DNA of 64,000 bases from Luteipulveratus halotolerans. Its GTDB lineage: Bacteria > Actinomycetota > Actinomycetes > Actinomycetales > Dermatophilaceae. The translations under genes were made by a program, and so were the position numbers. Below the pieces are notes generated by a model. The model saw only the letters and a list, made by a program, of their open reading frames with translations. It made no database searches and was not told where the DNA came from. Each line of letters begins with the position of its first letter. Position 1 is the stretch's first letter. This document shows positions 61,411 to 64,000 of the stretch, one piece after another. The stretch is from contig NZ_LAIR01000002.1 of NCBI RefSeq assembly GCF_001247745.1, forward strand, positions 1,302,001-1,366,000. Reading direction: 5' to 3'.

Positions 61411-62313
61411 ATGACTGTCGCTGCTGGTCGCAACGTCCGTTCAGGCGCCGTCTCGATCCCGCAGATGCTGGCGCAGGAGGGCACCGCGTACAGCTTCGAG
61501 TTCTTCCCGCCCAAGGACGACGCCGCCGAGGCCGTGCTGTGGGAGTCGGTGCGACGCATCGAGCGTATTCGCCCCTCCTTCGTGTCGGTGACCTACGGCG
61601 CGGGCGGCTCGACCCGTGACCGCACGGTCCGGGTGACCGGCCGGATCGCCGCCGAGACCACGCTCGTCCCCATGGCCCACCTCACCTGCGTGGGCTCCTC
61701 GGTGCACGAGCTGCGGCAGGTGATCGGTGAGTACGCCGCCGCCGGGATCTCCAACGTCCTGGCTCTGCGGGGCGACCCGCAGGGCGGCCTCGACGCGCCG
61801 TGGGTCGCCCACCCCGAGGGCCTCGACCACGCCGACGACCTGGTGCGGCTGGTGCGTTCGCTCGGCAGCTTCACGGTGGGCGTGGCTGCGTTCCCGGACA
61901 AGCACCCCGAGTCGCGTTCTCTGGAGGAGGACGCCGAGACGTTGGTGCGCAAGGCCGACGCGGGTGCGGAGTTCGCCATCACGCAGATGGTCACCGACGT
62001 CGACTCCTACCTGCGGCTGCGCGACCTCGTCGCTGCGCGCGGTCGCGACCTGCCGATCGTCCCGGGTCTGATGCCGGTCACTCGGCACGGTCAGCTCGAG
62101 CGCATGACCGCTCTCAACGGGCAGCCGCTGGCGGCGGAGGTCGTGCGCCGGATCGAGGCGGTCAAGGACGACCCCGACGCCGTGCGCTCCGAGGGCATCG
62201 CCATCGCCACCGAGCACGCCACGCGGCTGCGCGACGAGGGTGCGCCCGGCATCCACTTCATCACCATGAACCGCTCCACGGCGACGCTCGAGGTGTTCGA
62301 CAACCTCCAGTGA
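61411..62313 (+). CDS. metF: Methylenetetrahydrofolate reductase
   Basis: This 300-residue enzyme reduces 5,10-methylene-THF to 5-methyl-THF for methionine synthesis. Typical segments are SFEFFPPKDDAAEA with the catalytic Glu, SVTYGAGGSTRDRT, GISNVLALRGDPQ, VAAFPDKHPES, FAITQMVTD and PGLMPV. Length is normal. The ATG at 61411 is supported by TACGAT 7 nt upstream; the frame is open far upstream, but that part is antisense to crtE and crtI. It diverges from crtE. Confidence 0.95.
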   Translation: MTVAAGRNVRSGAVSIPQMLAQEGTAYSFEFFPPKDDAAEAVLWESVRRIERIRPSFVSVTYGAGGSTRDRTVRVTGRIAAETTLVPMAHLTCVGSSVHELRQVIGEYAAAGISNVLALRGDPQGGLDAPWVAHPEGLDHADDLVRLVRSLGSFTVGVAAFPDKHPESRSLEEDAETLVRKADAGAEFAITQMVTDVDSYLRLRDLVAARGRDLPIVPGLMPVTRHGQLERMTALNGQPLAAEVVRRIEAVKDDPDAVRSEGIAIATEHATRLRDEGAPGIHFITMNRSTATLEVFDNLQ

Positions 62314-62322
62314 CCGCTGCGG

Positions 62323-62880
62323 TCAGGCGACCTCGGCCGCCTGGCCAGCGGTGATGCGCAGCAGCTCGTCGTAGGACGTCGCGAACACGATGCGCGGGTG
62401 GCCACCGGCCGCCCAGACCTGCGCGTACCTGCTGAGGGCGACGTCGACGACGGTTGCCACCGGGGTGAGCGATCCGACCGGGGCCACCCCGCCGATCGCG
62501 AAACCTGTGATGCGGCGTACGGACTCGGCGTCCATCAGCTCCAGGTGGTCGAGGTCGAGGAGCACGCCGAGCTTGACCGGGTCGACGCGGTGGGCATCTG
62601 AGGTCAGGACGAGCAGGGGATGGTCCCGGCCGTCGAGGCCGTACGCCCGGAACAGCAACGAGCTGGCGATCTGACCCACCTCGACGTCTAGCTGTGCGGC
62701 GGCTGCCTGTGCGCTGCGGGCAGGCTCGGGCAGAGCGAGCATCCGGGCGGACGCTGCCTGCTCGTCGAGGGCCTGCTGCACTCGCAGCACAGCGGCGTGC
62801 CGGCTCAGCGCGCGGCTGTCGGTGGTCGGCGGCACAGTGGGCTCCGGTGGAGCGGGCTGGGCCTGGTCCTCCTCGGACAT
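62323..62880 (-). CDS. YbaK/aminoacyl-tRNA deacylase domain protein
   Basis: This 185-residue protein has an N-terminal helix region and a YbaK-like editing domain: QLDVEVGQIASSLLFRA, LVLTSDAHRVDPVKL, RRITGFAIGGVAPVG and ALSRYAQVWAAGGHPRIVFATSYDEL. Such proteins hydrolyse mischarged aminoacyl-tRNAs. ATG at 62880 lies 6 nt after TACGGT. The usual substrate for this type is Pro/Cys-tRNA related, but it cannot be fixed here. Confidence 0.9.
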   Translation of the reverse strand: MSEEDQAQPAPPEPTVPPTTDSRALSRHAAVLRVQQALDEQAASARMLALPEPARSAQAAAAQLDVEVGQIASSLLFRAYGLDGRDHPLLVLTSDAHRVDPVKLGVLLDLDHLELMDAESVRRITGFAIGGVAPVGSLTPVATVVDVALSRYAQVWAAGGHPRIVFATSYDELLRITAGQAAEVA

Positions 62881-62886
62881 GGCAGG

Positions 62887-62892
62887 ACCGTA
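62887..62892 (-). promoter_or_regulatory. -10-like TACGGT of the YbaK-like gene
   Basis: TACGGT, 6 nt, then ATG at 62880. It fixes the start 10 codons inside a longer open frame. Confidence 0.55.
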
Positions 62893-62975
62893 GCGGTATC
62901 CCGGGTCCACGTCGCGCAGGTTCTCGGCGAGGGGTTGGCGGTGTCGGTCCGGCGCGCTAGTGTCGAGACATCACA

Positions 62976-62991
62976 TCGAACACATGTTCGA
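62976..62991. promoter_or_regulatory. LexA binding site (SOS box)
   Basis: TCGAACACATGTTCGA is a perfect palindrome and matches the actinobacterial/Gram-positive LexA consensus TCGAAC-N4-GTTCGA exactly. It lies 22 bp before the ATG of the 95-residue protein gene at 63014, so the downstream two-gene unit is predicted to be DNA-damage induced. Confidence 0.88.
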
Positions 62992-63013
62992 TATTGGGTG
63001 AGGGAGGGCTGGC

Positions 63014-63301
63014 ATGGCCACGATCGAGACGATGCGTCCGCACGAGGTCCTGGTGCGCACCGACGACGAGCAGGGCCCGGCCAGTGCGCCGGTGATGTTC
63101 GTGTGGGGCGAGCACGTGTGGGTCGTACGACGAGTGGTGGACCGACTGCCGATCGCCTCTCGCCCGGTGGAGCCGACAGTGGTGTGGCGTGTGGAGGCCA
63201 GCGCGGGTCGTGACGGCGACAGCGCGGTGGTCGAGCTCGCCCGCGTCGGCACGGGCGGCCCGGCGCAGCAGGGCTGGACGCTCCGGGTCGTCGGCGCCTG
63301 A
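63014..63301 (+). CDS. Small SOS-linked protein, DUF6504-like
   Basis: This 95-residue soluble protein contains APVMFVWGEHVWVVRRV and VVWRVEASAGRDGDSAVVELARV. The pattern resembles DUF6504, small proteins found next to translesion polymerase genes in actinobacteria, but this is a low-certainty match. A GGAGGG site precedes the ATG, and a perfect LexA box lies upstream. Function unknown. Confidence 0.78.
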   Translation: MATIETMRPHEVLVRTDDEQGPASAPVMFVWGEHVWVVRRVVDRLPIASRPVEPTVVWRVEASAGRDGDSAVVELARVGTGGPAQQGWTLRVVGA

Positions 63302-63327
63302 GGCCACGCAGCAGAGGGGAGCGGTCC

Positions 63328-63792
63328 ATGAGCATCTCGTCGGCACCTACCTCACGACGGGGTCGGCCCACGGCGCCTGTGCCTGTGACGGGTGCGGTCC
63401 TGGACCTCGTGGAGCGGTCACGCACCGGCCTGCGTGCCGCGTGCCATGCGCAGGGCGCAGGTGAGCGTTTCGGGCTGGCTCATCAGGCGGCCGTCCGGGG
63501 TGCTGCGGCTCTTCTCGCGGCCGAAGCACCCGCGCCTGCGCGATCACGACCTCGCAGCGTCTGGGACTCCGTCGCCCGGTGCGCCCCTGAGCTCACCGAG
63601 TGGTCGGTCTTCCTGGCGGCCGCCGGCCGACGCAAGCTGGCTGTCGACCGGGGCTCGGTCGAGATGACCAGTCGTGAGGCCGATGACCTGGTGCGTCAGG
63701 CGGAGGTCTTCCTCGATCTGGTGCTCGGTCACCTCGGGCTGCCGGTCCAGGCGTCGGTGACCCGTTGCATGACCCCGGTCAACCGCCCCTGA
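63328..63792 (+). CDS. HEPN-domain-like protein (SAV_6107-type)
   Basis: This 154-residue mostly helical protein contains AVLDLVERSRTGLRAACHAQGAGERFGLAHQAAVRGAAALLA, and later EADDLVRQAEVFLDLVLGHLGL. It resembles the SAV_6107 HEPN family by recall. It lies 26 bp after the LexA-controlled gene in the same direction with GAGGGGAG before the ATG, so it is probably co-induced. HEPN proteins often act as RNases or toxin parts, but I see no clear RxxxxH catalytic motif. Confidence 0.78.
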   Translation: MSISSAPTSRRGRPTAPVPVTGAVLDLVERSRTGLRAACHAQGAGERFGLAHQAAVRGAAALLAAEAPAPARSRPRSVWDSVARCAPELTEWSVFLAAAGRRKLAVDRGSVEMTSREADDLVRQAEVFLDLVLGHLGLPVQASVTRCMTPVNRP

Positions 63793-64000
63793 GGCGCCGT
63801 TCGACGGGGCACCTCCGCAGCATCCGGTGCGTTGAGCCGATGACGGGTCGGCCGCGTACAGCTGACGTCCGTCAGTTCGGTCACCACCGATTCACACCGC
63901 TGACTACCGCGGCGTATTCTGGAGACCTATCCTGACCAGCACGCGGCTGAGGCCTTTCGGCCACGCAGAGGCCGGATGACTTACCGTCGCGACAGCGTTC
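63793..64000. promoter_or_regulatory. Terminal intergenic region with candidate promoter
   Basis: No gene is supported in the last 208 bp. TTCACA (63891-63896) and TATTCT (63915-63920) are 18 bp apart and form a good sigma-70-type promoter reading right, out of the window. An imperfect palindrome CTGACGTCCGTCAG lies upstream at 63862-63875. The transcript would begin with a GAGGCC/GGCC hairpin. Confidence 0.45.

Overview
The window is chromosomal DNA from a high-GC actinobacterium. It is gene-dense, with short intergenic gaps, many 1-4 bp stop/start overlaps, frequent GTG starts, and the actinobacterial forms of several systems: the bcc-type qcrCAB/ctaCDEF respiratory chain, the MarP protease, a PknL-type PASTA kinase and its Rv2175c-like partner, and the two-subunit lycopene cyclase CrtYc/CrtYd. 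Gene content and order follow the Mycobacterium tuberculosis Rv2170s-Rv2210s neighbourhood as I recall it (sucB-pepA-gcvT-cobS/U ... glycerate kinase-erpA-adoK-ctaC ... qcrBAC-ctaE-trpD-DEDD nuclease ... fadD15-like-SRPBCC-ArsA-like ... acyltransferase-aroG-pknL-Rv2175c). There is no mycolate gene and a carotenoid set is present. I therefore infer a Micrococcales-type organism (Dermacoccaceae or Intrasporangiaceae-like), with the family uncertain.

Layout: (1) 1-5.4 kb: start of sucB (E2, cut by the window edge), lpdA, a DUF5302 protein, leucyl aminopeptidase, gcvT and a GNAT protein. (2) 5.4-11.2 kb: a leftward vitamin B12 salvage unit. A cobalamin riboswitch precedes an anchored extracellular SCO2322-like protein, ECF transporter components T, A-A' and S, then cobU and cobS. 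(3) 11.4-25.8 kb: malic enzyme, DUF937 protein, NarL-type two-component system, ABC exporter, DUF3043 protein, secreted protein, M20 peptidase, glutathionyl/mycothiolyl-hydroquinone reductase, methyltransferase, MarP protease diverging from an M50 peptidase, and a glycerate-kinase-like protein. (4) 25.8-38.6 kb: erpA, adenosine kinase, aat, ctaCDF, a hydrolase, a zincin-like protease, the ctaE-qcrCAB operon, a receiver-only protein and trpD. (5) 38.6-49.3 kb: stand-alone Lrp ligand-binding domain, DEDDh-GIY-YIG nuclease, GNAT protein, CxxC mini-protein, putative lipoprotein peptidase, acyl-CoA ligase, then a five-gene rightward run (after an SRPBCC protein) containing an ArsA-like protein without P-loop lysines and two tandem ROK sugar kinases. 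(6) 49.3-57.2 kb: esterase, 1-acylglycerol-phosphate acyltransferase, class II DAHP synthase, PASTA kinase, LysM/lytic transglycosylase and the Rv2175c-like regulator. (7) 57.2-64 kb: carotenoid cluster crtYc-crtYd facing crtE-crtI-crtB, metF, a YbaK-like protein, and a two-gene unit behind a perfect LexA box.

Two signals cut across the genes. At least 17 coding starts lie exactly 6 or 7 nt downstream of a TANNNT hexamer, the geometry of leaderless transcription, and this fixes several start codons. The palindrome CGTACG also appears several times more often than base composition predicts. I saw no tRNA, rRNA, CRISPR array, insertion sequence or prophage. All functions are read from motifs and remembered families; no searches were run.
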